25,951 nt of DNA from Leptolyngbyaceae cyanobacterium M65_K2018_010 (GCA_015295885.1 DVEE01000129.1:1-25951); one strand, 5' to 3'; shown: positions 6,805 to 14,837, counted from the first letter of the stretch. Program-made: numbers and translations. Notes: generated by a model not told the origin, from the letters alone.

Positions 6805-8600
6805 AGCGCATCGCCGTCCTCGGGATGCCCAATACGGGCAAGTCTACCTTCTTCAATCGGCTAACCGGGGCCACGGCTAGCATTGGCAATTGGGCAGGCA
6901 TCACCGTGGATTTGCTGGTCGCCACCCTGCCCCTGGGGGGCGACTTAACCGAGGTCATTGATCTACCCGGTATTTACGATTTGCAGGGGTTTTCCCAGGA
7001 TGAGGCAGTGGTGCGGCGGTTTCTAGAGACTACCCCGGTGCATCTGTTAGTGATTATTCTCAATGCCGCCCAGCTTGATCGCCAGCTCAGTTTAGCCCTG
7101 CAAGTCAAGCACCTGGGCCTACCGGCGGTGCTGTTGCTAAATATGGCCGATGAAGCCGCTAAGTTTGGGGTGCGGCTAGAGACGGGCAAAATCGCCCAAT
7201 CCCTGCAGATGCCGGTAATTCCCATCAGTGCCAAGTATGGGGGAGGTTACGAGGTGGCCCTGGCTACCATTACCCAGGCCCTGCGCCAGCAAGACCAGCC
7301 GCTCTGCCTGCCAGATTTGGCCCAGCGATTGGTGCCCCACCACCAACTGACCCCTGAATTAGAGGCCCTGTTGCCGGAGGCGGTGTTTTGGCCCGAGCAC
7401 CACCAGGACCGACTGACCATAGGTTTGGATCGGCTACTGTTGCATCCAGTGCTGGGGTTACCGTTGTTTTTCGCCGCTATGTTGCTCATGTTTCAGGTGG
7501 TCTATGCCCTTGGTACGCCCCTGCAGGATGGCCTGGCGAGCGGGCTGGACTGGTTTAAGGTCACTGCGTTGGAACCGCTCCTGGCCAGTTGGCCTCCCTT
7601 TCTCCAGGGCTTTTTAATTGGCGGCCTCTACGATGGTGTGGGCACCGTGGCCGCCTTCATCCCAGTGATTCTGCTGTTTTTCCTCTGCATGGCGATCGTG
7701 GAAGACAGCGGTTATCTGGCCCGATCTGCTTTTCTGATGGATGCCTTTATGGAGCGCTTGGGCTTAGATGGGCGATCCTTTGTGATGTCGCTGATGGGGT
7801 TTGGTTGCAATGTACCGGCGATCATGGGCACCCGCGTGATGCGATCGCCAGGGTTACGGCTGTTGTCCATGCTGGTCATTCCCTTTTCCCTATGTTCGGC
7901 CAGGTTAAACGTTTTCATCTTTATGACCACGGCCCTGTTTGCCCCCCGCATCGCTCCTTTAGTCTTGTTTAGCCTCTATGTAGCCAGTTTTGCCGCCGCC
8001 CTCATCACCGCACTGCTGTTTAAGGGGCAATTTCCCAATCAAGATCCACTGGTTTTAGAGCTGCCCCCCTATCGATTTCCGACCCTAAAACAAATGGTGG
8101 TCAGGGCCTGGTGTGAGGTGAGGCATTTTCTCCGCTGGTCTACCCGGTTTATTGTCGCCGGGGTGGTGATGGTGTGGCTGTTAAATCATCTGCCCACTAA
8201 CGTCCCCCCGGCCAGCGAGCAAACCCTAGCTGGCCTGATTGGGCAGGCCACCCAACCCTTTTTGGCCCCGCTGGGGATTGATGTGCACCTGGCGATCGCC
8301 CTGATTTTTGGCTTCATTGCTAAGGAAATTGTCTTGGGCGGGTTAGCGGTCATCTATGGCACCAGCAGCGATGCCAACCTGGGCCATGTCATGGCCCAAA
8401 CCCTTGATTGGGTACAGGCCTACAGCTTTATGCTATTTACCCTGCTCTACGTGCCCTGCCTATCGACCGTGGCCGTGCTTAGGAGCGAGGCGAAAAGTAC
8501 TCGCTTTGCCCTACTGGCGGTGGTGTGGTCCACGGGGCTGGCCTGGCTGGCTAGCTTTGTGTTTTACCAAAGCGCCCGGGCCCTATGGCCCCTGCCGTGA
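6801..8600 (+). CDS. feoB: Ferrous iron transport protein FeoB
   Basis: A 599-residue inner-membrane Fe(II) transporter with an N-terminal G domain. G1 is GMPNTGKST (8-16), the switch region IGNWAGITVD (28-37), G3 DLPG (54-57) and G4 NMAD (114-117). The membrane part begins near 215 and contains the two gate motifs: GFGCNVPAIMGTR, then CSARLNVFIF. It is shorter than the approximately 770-residue E. coli protein, mainly because the GDI-like spacer and the C-terminal cytoplasmic tail are reduced, which is common for cyanobacterial FeoB. It is co-transcribed with feoA through a 4-bp overlap. Regulation by iron is likely from the upstream Fur-like site. Confidence 0.95.
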   Translation: MKRIAVLGMPNTGKSTFFNRLTGATASIGNWAGITVDLLVATLPLGGDLTEVIDLPGIYDLQGFSQDEAVVRRFLETTPVHLLVIILNAAQLDRQLSLALQVKHLGLPAVLLLNMADEAAKFGVRLETGKIAQSLQMPVIPISAKYGGGYEVALATITQALRQQDQPLCLPDLAQRLVPHHQLTPELEALLPEAVFWPEHHQDRLTIGLDRLLLHPVLGLPLFFAAMLLMFQVVYALGTPLQDGLASGLDWFKVTALEPLLASWPPFLQGFLIGGLYDGVGTVAAFIPVILLFFLCMAIVEDSGYLARSAFLMDAFMERLGLDGRSFVMSLMGFGCNVPAIMGTRVMRSPGLRLLSMLVIPFSLCSARLNVFIFMTTALFAPRIAPLVLFSLYVASFAAALITALLFKGQFPNQDPLVLELPPYRFPTLKQMVVRAWCEVRHFLRWSTRFIVAGVVMVWLLNHLPTNVPPASEQTLAGLIGQATQPFLAPLGIDVHLAIALIFGFIAKEIVLGGLAVIYGTSSDANLGHVMAQTLDWVQAYSFMLFTLLYVPCLSTVAVLRSEAKSTRFALLAVVWSTGLAWLASFVFYQSARALWPLP

Positions 8601-8647
8601 TCGAACAGTTAGAGTTTTAGAGTTGTGGTTGGTTATTTCCTCTGATA

Positions 8648-9496
8648 GTGGATCCCTTGTCCCGCGGCACCCTGACCCACCCTTCCCGATCCCTGGCCTA
8701 TCATGAGTGGGGGGCTGGGCTACCCCTCCTGTTGCTGCATGGGTTAGGGGATCATGGGTTGGTCTGGCAGAGCTTGGCCGAGGCCCTGAGCGATCGCTAC
8801 CATGGCCTGGCTCCTGATCTGCGTGGCCATGGCGACAGCGATAAACCCGATGACCCTGCGGCCTACGATTCCCTCAACCTGGTGAAAGATCTGGAATCCC
8901 TGGCAGCCCGCTGGGAAGCTACACCGATCACCGTGGTGGCCCATTCCTGGGCGGCTAAACTGGCTTTGCTGTGGGCCCAGCACACGCCCCAACCCATTCG
9001 TCAGCTAATCCTCGTCGATCCATTTTTTGTAAATCGCTTGCCGGGGCTGTTTCGCCCGACCTTGCCGCTGCTCTATCGCACCCTGCCTTTTTTAAAGGTC
9101 ATGGGCCCCTTTGAGAACTACGATGCCGCCGTTAGGGTGGCCCGCACCCTGAAGCAGTACCGGGGCTGGAGCCCTCTACAACAGGCGGTTTTTTCGGCGG
9201 CGATGGAGCAAAAGTCCGATGGCACCTGGGGGAGTAAGTTTGCGATCGCCGCCCGCAACGGTGTTTTTGAGGACATCTTGCAACGGCCTGGGCTGACCAC
9301 CGAGTTACCTGTCCCTACCCTATTGCTGCTGCCGGTAAAAGGGCTCAATCGCTTCGCCTGGCAGTTGAAGCCCTACCGGACTTACCTACCTAACCTACAG
9401 ATCCAGTCTATTCCCGGCAATCACTGGCCCCACCTGGTAGCACCGGAGGCCTTTAATGGGATCCTGCGGAGCTACTTGGAATCCTCTGCTCCCTAG
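8648..9496 (+). CDS. Alpha/beta-hydrolase fold protein
   Basis: A 282-residue single-domain alpha/beta hydrolase, start codon GTG at 8648. Visible fold markers: LLLLHGLGDHG (oxyanion HG at 31-32), DLRGHGDSDKP (57-67), the nucleophile elbow VVAHSWAA with Ser100, and a late histidine in PGNHWPHL. Asp near LVDPFF or another acid would complete the triad. The elbow lacks both glycines of the usual GxSxG (A-H-S-W-A), which is unusual and may alter activity. It lies 47 bp after feoB and might be read with it; a tandem 8-bp repeat TTAGAGTT (8608-8623) sits in that gap. Substrate unknown. Confidence 0.8.
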   Translation: MDPLSRGTLTHPSRSLAYHEWGAGLPLLLLHGLGDHGLVWQSLAEALSDRYHGLAPDLRGHGDSDKPDDPAAYDSLNLVKDLESLAARWEATPITVVAHSWAAKLALLWAQHTPQPIRQLILVDPFFVNRLPGLFRPTLPLLYRTLPFLKVMGPFENYDAAVRVARTLKQYRGWSPLQQAVFSAAMEQKSDGTWGSKFAIAARNGVFEDILQRPGLTTELPVPTLLLLPVKGLNRFAWQLKPYRTYLPNLQIQSIPGNHWPHLVAPEAFNGILRSYLESSAP

Positions 9497-9558
9497 AGCC
9501 CTAGCACAATAGGATGGCTCTGATGGTGGGCGGTGTCCCTTTGATCACCACCCTTGAG

Positions 9559-9758
9559 ATGCCATCCCCCGTCAACCAACCAGAGCCGGGCTTAACGGCC
9601 TACCGTCAAAAACACCAGCGGCTCTACCAGGCCAAGGTGCGCCTAGTGAAGCGAATCCACTGCGACGGGGCACCTGCCCCTTGGCCCAACCGCCCCTACG
9701 GGAGGTGCCCTACTGCATTACCCTCACCCGGGCCCAGGCTAAACCCATCGAGGTCTAG
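9559..9758 (+). pseudogene. Possible frameshifted small gene or remnant
   Basis: From an ATG at 9559 the frame reads protein-like sequence (LTAYRQKHQRLYQAKVRLVK, then RIHCDG) up to a run of four G at 9667-9670. After that the original frame becomes a proline-rich jumble, while a -1 shift continues sensibly as TCPLAQPPLREVPYCITLTR and ends at a TAG at 9756. The ancestral gene probably had one more base in the G run. An in-frame extension after the TAG (PLELQSPCLSCPSPCK) also looks protein-like, suggesting further decay. I do not recognise the family; paired cysteines hint at a metal-binding protein. A sequencing error at the G run is an alternative. Confidence 0.35.
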
Positions 9759-10002
9759 CCCCTAGAACTGCAAAGTCCCTGCCTGTCCTGCCCGTCCCCC
9801 TGCAAAACCCCGATCTCGATACCCTCTAGGATGAAACCGCCTAAAATCTTTTCGTGAAAATCTTTTCGTGAACTCTAGGCCGCCCCCGCCGCCGCCAACT
9901 CTCTCAGATACCGATATCCAGTGGCTCCAGGCACAACCGTCTGCCCCGCGGGATCCCTCAACCCCATCTCACTGGAAACGTAGATACCCAGGGAATCAAG
10001 GC
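9759..10002. other. Intergenic stretch with a 14-bp tandem repeat and possible Uma2-tail remnant
   Basis: AAAATCTTTTCGTG occurs twice back to back at 9843-9870. On the minus strand, just after the Uma2 stop, a different frame (10002 down to 9875) reads LGIYVSSEMGLRDPAGQTVV and LRELAAAGAA, which looks like protein and may be a leftover of a longer or second Uma2 C-terminus. No intact gene is visible. Confidence 0.3.
9843..9870. repeat. Tandem repeat, 14 bp x 2
   Basis: Two perfect adjacent copies of AAAATCTTTTCGTG in the gap between the hydrolase-side remnant and the Uma2 gene. Confidence 0.9.
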
Positions 10003-10605
10003 TTACCAAATTCTGGCCATCTGCAACCGAAAACCGGGCAATTGCGGATCGCCACTGACCCAATCAGGATCCTCCAAACTCTCAGGGTTCTGATTGGGTC
10101 GATAGATATGAACTCGACGGTTTTTGCGATCGATCAACCAACCCAGCCTTGCCCCATTCTCTAAGTATTCTTCCATTTTGGCCTTGAGGGTCGTAATGGA
10201 ATCGCTGGCCGACCTGAGTTCCACCACAAAATCAGGACAAATCGGCGCGAAGGAGGCCTGCTGCTCTGGGGTTAAAGCTTGCCAGCGATCCAGCCGAATC
10301 CAAGCGGCATCGGGGGATCGGGTGGCGCCATTGGGTAAGGTAAAGCCGGCACTCGAATCAAAGGCTTCACCGGTGCCATCGGCATCCGCCCAGTTGGCCA
10401 GTTGCTGGGCCAGTTTGAGATTGCGGTTGCCCGTATCAGAAAACGCGGGTGGCATCACAATCACCTCTCCACTGGCCAATCGCTCAATCCGTAACTCCCG
10501 ATTGGCCTGGCAAAAGTCATAAAACTCAGCGGCGGTCATCTCTGCCGCTGACGGAAACGTAATCTTGAGAGGTTCCTTTTCCCCTTGAATCCAGAGGATA
10601 GTCAT
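10003..10605 (-). CDS. Uma2-family (DUF820) PD-(D/E)XK nuclease-fold protein
   Basis: A 200-residue member of the family that is hugely expanded in cyanobacteria. Markers: the opening MTAAEFYDFCQANRELRIER, GEVIVMPPAFSDTGNRN, SPDAAWIRLDRWQALTPEQQ (core Asp in SPDAAW), PDFVVELRSASDSI (Asp/Glu pair) and LKAKMEEYLENGARLGWLID, ending in a standard ARIW. The D...ExK-like core is complete, but biological role is unknown for nearly all family members; a link to mobile DNA is often proposed. ATG at 10605. A 130-bp inverted-repeat element lies 12 bp upstream of the start, so its promoter may have been displaced or supplied by it. Confidence 0.9.
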   Translation of the reverse strand: MTILWIQGEKEPLKITFPSAAEMTAAEFYDFCQANRELRIERLASGEVIVMPPAFSDTGNRNLKLAQQLANWADADGTGEAFDSSAGFTLPNGATRSPDAAWIRLDRWQALTPEQQASFAPICPDFVVELRSASDSITTLKAKMEEYLENGARLGWLIDRKNRRVHIYRPNQNPESLEDPDWVSGDPQLPGFRLQMARIW

Positions 10606-10617
10606 AGGCTTGCCTTG

Positions 10618-10747
10618 GAGGCTGTTGAAACAGTCAACGATTGTCTCGCGCTCTACCTGTGGAGTAGGCTAATCCCTGGGAAACCTTAGTCTCTTGGTTG
10701 ACCCTTAGCAGCCGACTATAGCCAGGATAGCCCCTTCAAACAGCCTC
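10618..10747 (+). mobile_element. MITE-like element, copy 1 (130 bp)
   Basis: A non-coding 130-bp block with terminal inverted repeats GAGGCTGTT-GAAA at the left and TTCAAACAGCCTC at the right. It aligns along its whole length, in the same orientation, with 22491-22620 (also exactly 130 bp); shared inner words include GTCTC, CTACC/ATACC, TAGGCTAAT and the right end. The left terminus has lost a T and is otherwise slightly decayed. No transposase is encoded, as expected of a miniature element moved in trans. The flanks (TTG left, CTA right) do not give an exact target duplication. It carries a promoter-like TTGGTT-17-TATAGC near its right end. Confidence 0.8.
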
Positions 10748-10752
10748 CTAGC

Positions 10753-11997
10753 CTAGTCGTGGATTGACCCATCCGGCATAATGGCACCAGTTAGGATGGT
10801 CCCGGTCAATTTCACCATGGTGCGGCCTCCGACCGCAACCTTGGCCCCACTCAGGTCGGCCCCGCTGAGATCGGCACCGCTAAAGTCGGCACCAATTAAA
10901 TTGGCCTCGCGTAGATTGGCATGGCTCAGATCGGCCTGCAACAGGTTGGCGCGAAATAGCTTCGCCCGGCTTAAATTGGCCCGGTTGAGGTTGACCTTGT
11001 GCAAAAAGGCATCACTGAGGTCAGCGCCGCTGAGGTTGGCCCCGCTCAGGTTGCGATTGGCAAAATCCTTTTCCCGTAGGTTGGCCCCACTCAGGTCAGT
11101 CCCACTTAAATCAGGGCTCTGACGGGCCCGGTGAGGGCTATAGCTGGCGTTGCGAGTATGGGCATTGTAGCTGTTATACCCCTGATCTCCGGTAGAACTT
11201 GGGGGGTGAGCCGATCCCGAGGCCGCCGCACCATAACCCGAAGATCCAGGGTGGGGAGGGGCGCTACCGTTAGTATTAGCCGCCTGGGAATGACCGACCC
11301 CGGCCGCGGCATCGCGGCGTTGGCGGTAGGTTTGGTAAGGGGTTGACCCCGGAGTGGAGGGGGCCCCGTGCCCCGCAGAAGCCCCCCCGCTAGAGGTTGT
11401 GCCTGGCCTGGAAGCCGCCCCAGCCTCGGCGGTCGTTCCCTCGGTAGAGGCCCCGGCGGATGCCGTCTGACCGTTGCTGGGGTTGCTGTAGTTCCCGGCT
11501 GTGCCGTGGCCATGGCCGGGGTTGGCCCCAGCCTCGTGGGGCTGACCATAGTAACTGCCTGCGTAGGTGCCGCGAGGATAGCGGTAATAGCGGTTCTGAT
11601 AGGTGGTGGAGTGGGGAGCTTCATCCCCGGTGGCCTGGGTGCCAGCGGAGCGACCGTTGCCATAACCATTACTACTATGGCCATGGCTACTATAGGGCGA
11701 ACGATAGGTGCTGCTGGCTTGGGTGCGATCCTTCGCCGTTGCCGCCCGATAGCCGTACCGGCTGGGGGTTGCACCATTGCCATGGTGGCCGTTGCGATTG
11801 TGCGATCGCAGCAGATCTCGGGCTTGGTTCAGGGCCTTAATCTTATCCTGGGCTTTTTGGTAGAGCCGCTCGTTGTCCTGGGGCATGCGATCGGGGTGCC
11901 AAACAAACACCAAGTCCTTATAAGCCTGGTTAACCTCTTCCATGGAGGCACCAGGCTCAAGTTCTAGGGTTCGGTAGGCGTTATCCAACTCTCGCAT
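10753..11997 (-). CDS. J-domain protein with low-complexity linker and pentapeptide repeats
   Basis: A 414-residue protein. Residues 1-66 are a DnaJ J-domain with the essential HPD at 34-36 (VFVWHPDRMPQDNERLYQKA), which should stimulate an Hsp70 (DnaK). Residues about 68-295 are a long Gly/Ser/Thr/Ala/Tyr-rich, probably disordered linker. Residues about 298-395 are a run of pentapeptide repeats of the A(N/D)LSGA type (for example SGADLSGADLSGA), which fold as a right-handed quadrilateral beta-helix. The zinc finger and substrate domains of true DnaJ are absent. J-domain plus pentapeptide fusions occur in cyanobacteria; the client is unknown. ATG at 11997. Long antisense ORFs across this gene result from its biased composition. 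Confidence 0.9.
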   Translation of the reverse strand: MRELDNAYRTLELEPGASMEEVNQAYKDLVFVWHPDRMPQDNERLYQKAQDKIKALNQARDLLRSHNRNGHHGNGATPSRYGYRAATAKDRTQASSTYRSPYSSHGHSSNGYGNGRSAGTQATGDEAPHSTTYQNRYYRYPRGTYAGSYYGQPHEAGANPGHGHGTAGNYSNPSNGQTASAGASTEGTTAEAGAASRPGTTSSGGASAGHGAPSTPGSTPYQTYRQRRDAAAGVGHSQAANTNGSAPPHPGSSGYGAAASGSAHPPSSTGDQGYNSYNAHTRNASYSPHRARQSPDLSGTDLSGANLREKDFANRNLSGANLSGADLSDAFLHKVNLNRANLSRAKLFRANLLQADLSHANLREANLIGADFSGADLSGADLSGAKVAVGGRTMVKLTGTILTGAIMPDGSIHD

Positions 11998-12126
11998 AGG
12001 GAGATTATCTCGCGCTAGGGCCCAGCCGGCCGGTGCTTAATCCCTAATATTCTAGGCGGGTTCCCCCATCCCGCGTAAGGGGCCAGTTCATCTCTACTGC
12101 CCAGCTTAAGGGCAGGGAGCCCCAAT

Positions 12127-12154
12127 CCCCTGATTCTTAAAGAGAATTTCGGGG
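12127..12154. promoter_or_regulatory. Dyad overlapping the promoter region of the CSP41-like gene
   Basis: CCCC-tg-ATTCT-taaag-AGAAT-ttc-GGGG is an inverted repeat ending 12 bp before a -10-like TAATAT (12167-12172). The -35 region would lie inside it, so it could be an operator; a hairpin from upstream transcription is the alternative. Confidence 0.3.
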
Positions 12155-12202
12155 ATCGCCACAGCTTAATATAGGGACATACTCAGCGGTTGGGAGGTAA
12201 AC

Positions 12203-13135
12203 ATGCGGATTTTGGTCATGGGTGGCACCCGCTTTATTGGGGTGTATTTAACCCGGCTGTTGGTGGATCAGGGCCATGAGGTAGTGCTGTTTAACCGGGG
12301 TAAGCGCCCCGCGCCGGTGGCAGGGGTACAGACTATTATTGGCGATCGCAGCCAACCCGATAACCTCAAGGCCCAGTTGGCGGGGGAAACCTTTGAGGCC
12401 ATTTTTGATAACAACGGGCGAGAACTGGCCGATACCCAACCCCTGGTGGAGCTATTCAACGGCAAAATCCAGCATTTCGTCTACGTCAGCTCCGCTGGGG
12501 TTTACCTCAAGTCTGACCAGATGCCCCACATCGAAGGTGATGCCGTAGACCCCAACAGCCGCCACAAAGGCAAGTACGAAACCGAAACCTACCTGCAAGC
12601 CCAAGGGGTGCCCTTTACCTCGGTGCGGCCGGTTTATATCTACGGGCCACAGAACTATAACCCCCTGGAATCCTGGTTCTTTGACCGGATTGTCCGCGAT
12701 CGCCCCATCCCTATTCCTGGCAATGGCCTACACCTGACCCAGCTCGGCCATGTGCAGGATTTGGCGGCGGCCATGGTGGCGGTGCTGGGTAACCCAACGG
12801 CGATCGGGCAAATTTACAACATCTCGGGGGAAAAGGCCGTCACCTTCGATGGTCTGGCCCGGGCCTGTGCTGTAGCAGCGGGGAAGGATCCGGCCAACCT
12901 TGAAATCGTCCACTACGACCCCAAAGCCTTTGACTTTGGTAAGGCCAAGGCCTTTCCCCTGCGGGTGCAACATTTCTTCACCGCCATTGACAAAGCCCAA
13001 GCAGAACTGGGCTGGGCTCCTACCTTTGACCTGGTGTCGGGGCTCAAAGATTCCTTTCAAAAAGACTATCTGGCCTCCGGCGCCAACCAAGCCACGGTGG
13101 ACTTTTCTTTAGACGACCAGATTCTCGGTGGTTAG
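12203..13135 (+). CDS. CSP41-type atypical short-chain dehydrogenase/epimerase-fold RNA-binding protein
   Basis: A 310-residue NAD-dependent epimerase-fold protein. The N-terminal dinucleotide loop reads GGTRFIG (8-14). The phrases NRGKRPAPV, FDNNGRE, FVYVSSAGVYLKSDQMPHIE, DPNSRHKGKYETE and FTSVRPVYIYGPQNYNPLE are those of the cyanobacterial homologues of chloroplast CSP41a/b, which in plants bind and stabilise plastid mRNAs and ribosomes rather than acting as sugar epimerases. The start has a strong ribosome site GGGAGG at 12192-12197, 5 bp before the ATG at 12203. A -10-like TAATAT lies at 12167 and a dyad just upstream. Convergent with the FIST gene (19 bp between); a weak GCCCC/GGGGC hairpin spans the gap. 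Confidence 0.85.
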   Translation: MRILVMGGTRFIGVYLTRLLVDQGHEVVLFNRGKRPAPVAGVQTIIGDRSQPDNLKAQLAGETFEAIFDNNGRELADTQPLVELFNGKIQHFVYVSSAGVYLKSDQMPHIEGDAVDPNSRHKGKYETETYLQAQGVPFTSVRPVYIYGPQNYNPLESWFFDRIVRDRPIPIPGNGLHLTQLGHVQDLAAAMVAVLGNPTAIGQIYNISGEKAVTFDGLARACAVAAGKDPANLEIVHYDPKAFDFGKAKAFPLRVQHFFTAIDKAQAELGWAPTFDLVSGLKDSFQKDYLASGANQATVDFSLDDQILGG

Positions 13136-13154
13136 GCGGGTTGGCCCCCTTTCC

Positions 13155-14390
13155 CTAGGGGCGACGACAAAGCCCAAACACCGAGGTATAGCCGTGGAGA
13201 AAGGTGGTTTTGCCCACCGGCCCAATTTCGCCCCCGCAGAAAAAGCCACTTAGGGGCACAGAGCTGAGATAGTGATGGAACAGCCCGGAGTCAAAATTGG
13301 CCTCCTGATAAAGCCCTTCCCCCCGCCCCGTGCAGGAAAACATCAATGCTCCAGCCGGGGCGGTACCGGTGAGGGACTGCCAGTAATCCCGTAGCAGGGT
13401 ATCGAGATCTTCTGCGGAGGTTTGGGCATCGCGCAGGTGAAACTGGATCCGTTGTCCCGGTCGCACCCGATCGCCAACCGCGATCGCCCCGGCCTTGGGA
13501 TCAACCCCCAGCAGGGTACGAATCAAAAAGTCCCCCTGGTTCAGGGTGAGCTTGAAGCTATCCTGGGCGATGCCAATAAACAGAGAATTCTGCGCCAGTT
13601 TGCGATCGTCCTCGCTGAGGGTTTGGATCAGATCCTGCAACACTTCCAGGGGCGGGCGCTCGACGGGATCGGCGGTAGGGTCGCTCAGGGTTAGCAGAAT
13701 GTTGCGCTCCGCCTGGGTCACCTGGTAGGCGGGGCCAATGGGGCGGCAGCCCTGGGCCACGATCGCCTCCAGCACCACGGGGCCAGACAGGGCCACCCCC
13801 ACCACCCCTTCCCGATGGCAGGTGCGATCGCAAAACAAGCCGCTCTGCCGATTGAACCCATCCACACTGGCCAACCCACCCACTTTCACCGCATTGGGGT
13901 AGGCAAAGTCGAGTCCCTGGAGCAGATCGTTGATACTAGAGGAAAACGGATCGGCCATCAGAATAAACTGGGGGTTGTCCTCTGGGGTCACCCCGACCAG
14001 CTCTACCCAGGCATCGGGAGGGCTGTCCAGGTCCGGTAAATCGTCGCTAGAGAGATGAAAGCTCCGCACCGATACCCCCGGCAGGGAGGCCAGGGTCAAA
14101 CTTAGGGCTGGAGCAGACTCTATCTCCCTGGGGGTGCCATTGGGATCCATGCCGATCACCCCACTGCCACTGCAGCCCACGAGAACCGGCAAGGGTAACA
14201 GATCCTGCAGCAGGGGTAACAGGCGAGAAAATTCGCTGGTAAAGGCCGATGAAATAAACACCAGGCCCAGATCCGGCGGACGCTCAAACCGGTCTTTTAG
14301 CCGCTCTACGGTTTCCTTCACCGCGGCTTCCAAGGAGGCGCGGGTGGAAAGAGCATTGGCCCACTGCATGGGTAGGGGAGTTGCGTTCAT
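13155..14390 (-). CDS. FIST N- and C-domain sensory protein
   Basis: A 411-residue protein with both FIST domains: the N-terminal part (about 30-215: LGLVFISSAFTSEF, VLVGCSGSGVIG, VKVGGLASVDGFN) and the C-terminal part (about 225-395: GCRPIGPAYQVTQAERN, LFIGIAQDS, FLIRTLLGVDPKAGAIAVGD, GALMFSCTGRG, GFFCGGEIGPVG). FIST domains are predicted to bind small ligands such as amino acids and often pair with signalling modules; this stand-alone version is common in cyanobacteria. The conserved C-terminal CTGRG and GFFCGGEIGP motifs are intact. ATG at 14390; a later ATG at residue 8 is possible. It is divergent from cp12 across about 220 bp. Confidence 0.9.
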   Translation of the reverse strand: MNATPLPMQWANALSTRASLEAAVKETVERLKDRFERPPDLGLVFISSAFTSEFSRLLPLLQDLLPLPVLVGCSGSGVIGMDPNGTPREIESAPALSLTLASLPGVSVRSFHLSSDDLPDLDSPPDAWVELVGVTPEDNPQFILMADPFSSSINDLLQGLDFAYPNAVKVGGLASVDGFNRQSGLFCDRTCHREGVVGVALSGPVVLEAIVAQGCRPIGPAYQVTQAERNILLTLSDPTADPVERPPLEVLQDLIQTLSEDDRKLAQNSLFIGIAQDSFKLTLNQGDFLIRTLLGVDPKAGAIAVGDRVRPGQRIQFHLRDAQTSAEDLDTLLRDYWQSLTGTAPAGALMFSCTGRGEGLYQEANFDSGLFHHYLSSVPLSGFFCGGEIGPVGKTTFLHGYTSVFGLCRRP

Positions 14391-14523
14391 CCAGGCATGC
14401 CTCCTCGTCCAGTGGCTTCAGTCTAGATCGAATCGGCTCTTCTCGGTTGAGGTCATGGCAGAGACCAGATGGCCCAACCCAGGCAGTATGGATTACCGAA
14501 TCCAGCCGATTTGGGGAGTAAAC

Positions 14524-14559
14524 TATACTGGTTTTAGGGTTTATTCTCACCCAGAGAAT
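14524..14559 (+). promoter_or_regulatory. Candidate cp12 promoter -10 box and leader dyad
   Basis: TATACT at 14524-14529 is a good -10 element, although no clear -35 lies 17 bp upstream. Just after the expected start (about 14536) is a perfect 6-bp inverted repeat, ATTCTC-accca-GAGAAT (14543-14559), which could be an operator or a leader hairpin. Confidence 0.35.
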
Positions 14560-14609
14560 TGATTGATTCATCAGCCTTGTCTTCATTCGTCGATAACCAA
14601 GGGATTAAT

Positions 14610-14837
14610 ATGAGCGAGAATATTCAAGAGCGCATCCAAAAAGAAATTGAAAGCGCCCGGGAAGCCTGTGATGTTTCTGGCAGCGCCTCCCAAGAGTGTG
14701 CCGCGGCCTGGGATGCCGTTGAAGAACTCCAGGCCGAAGCCTCCCACCAGCGGGAAAAGGGCACCGACAAAAGTTCCTTTGAAGCCTACTGCGACAGTAA
14801 CCCCGAAGCCGACGAGTGTCGGGTTTACGACAACTAG
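14610..14837 (+). CDS. cp12: Calvin cycle regulatory protein CP12
   Basis: A 75-residue intrinsically disordered protein that, in the dark or under oxidising conditions, forms disulfides and binds GAPDH and phosphoribulokinase into an inactive complex, shutting down the Calvin cycle. Both cysteine pairs are present: Cys20/Cys30 and Cys61/Cys70. The core motif AWDAVEELQAE is at 33-43 and the GAPDH-binding tail ends DECRVYDN. The in-frame start at 14559 would add 17 unconserved residues, so I use the ATG at 14610, preceded by AAGGG about 7 bp upstream. Monocistronic in appearance; a hairpin follows at 14856-14875. Confidence 0.95.
   Translation: MSENIQERIQKEIESAREACDVSGSASQECAAAWDAVEELQAEASHQREKGTDKSSFEAYCDSNPEADECRVYDN

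Noticed and set aside
11368..11967. 199-residue plus-strand ORF opposite the J-domain gene
   Set aside because: It lies wholly antisense to a gene with clear J-domain and pentapeptide repeats; low-complexity GC-rich DNA keeps the frame open by chance.
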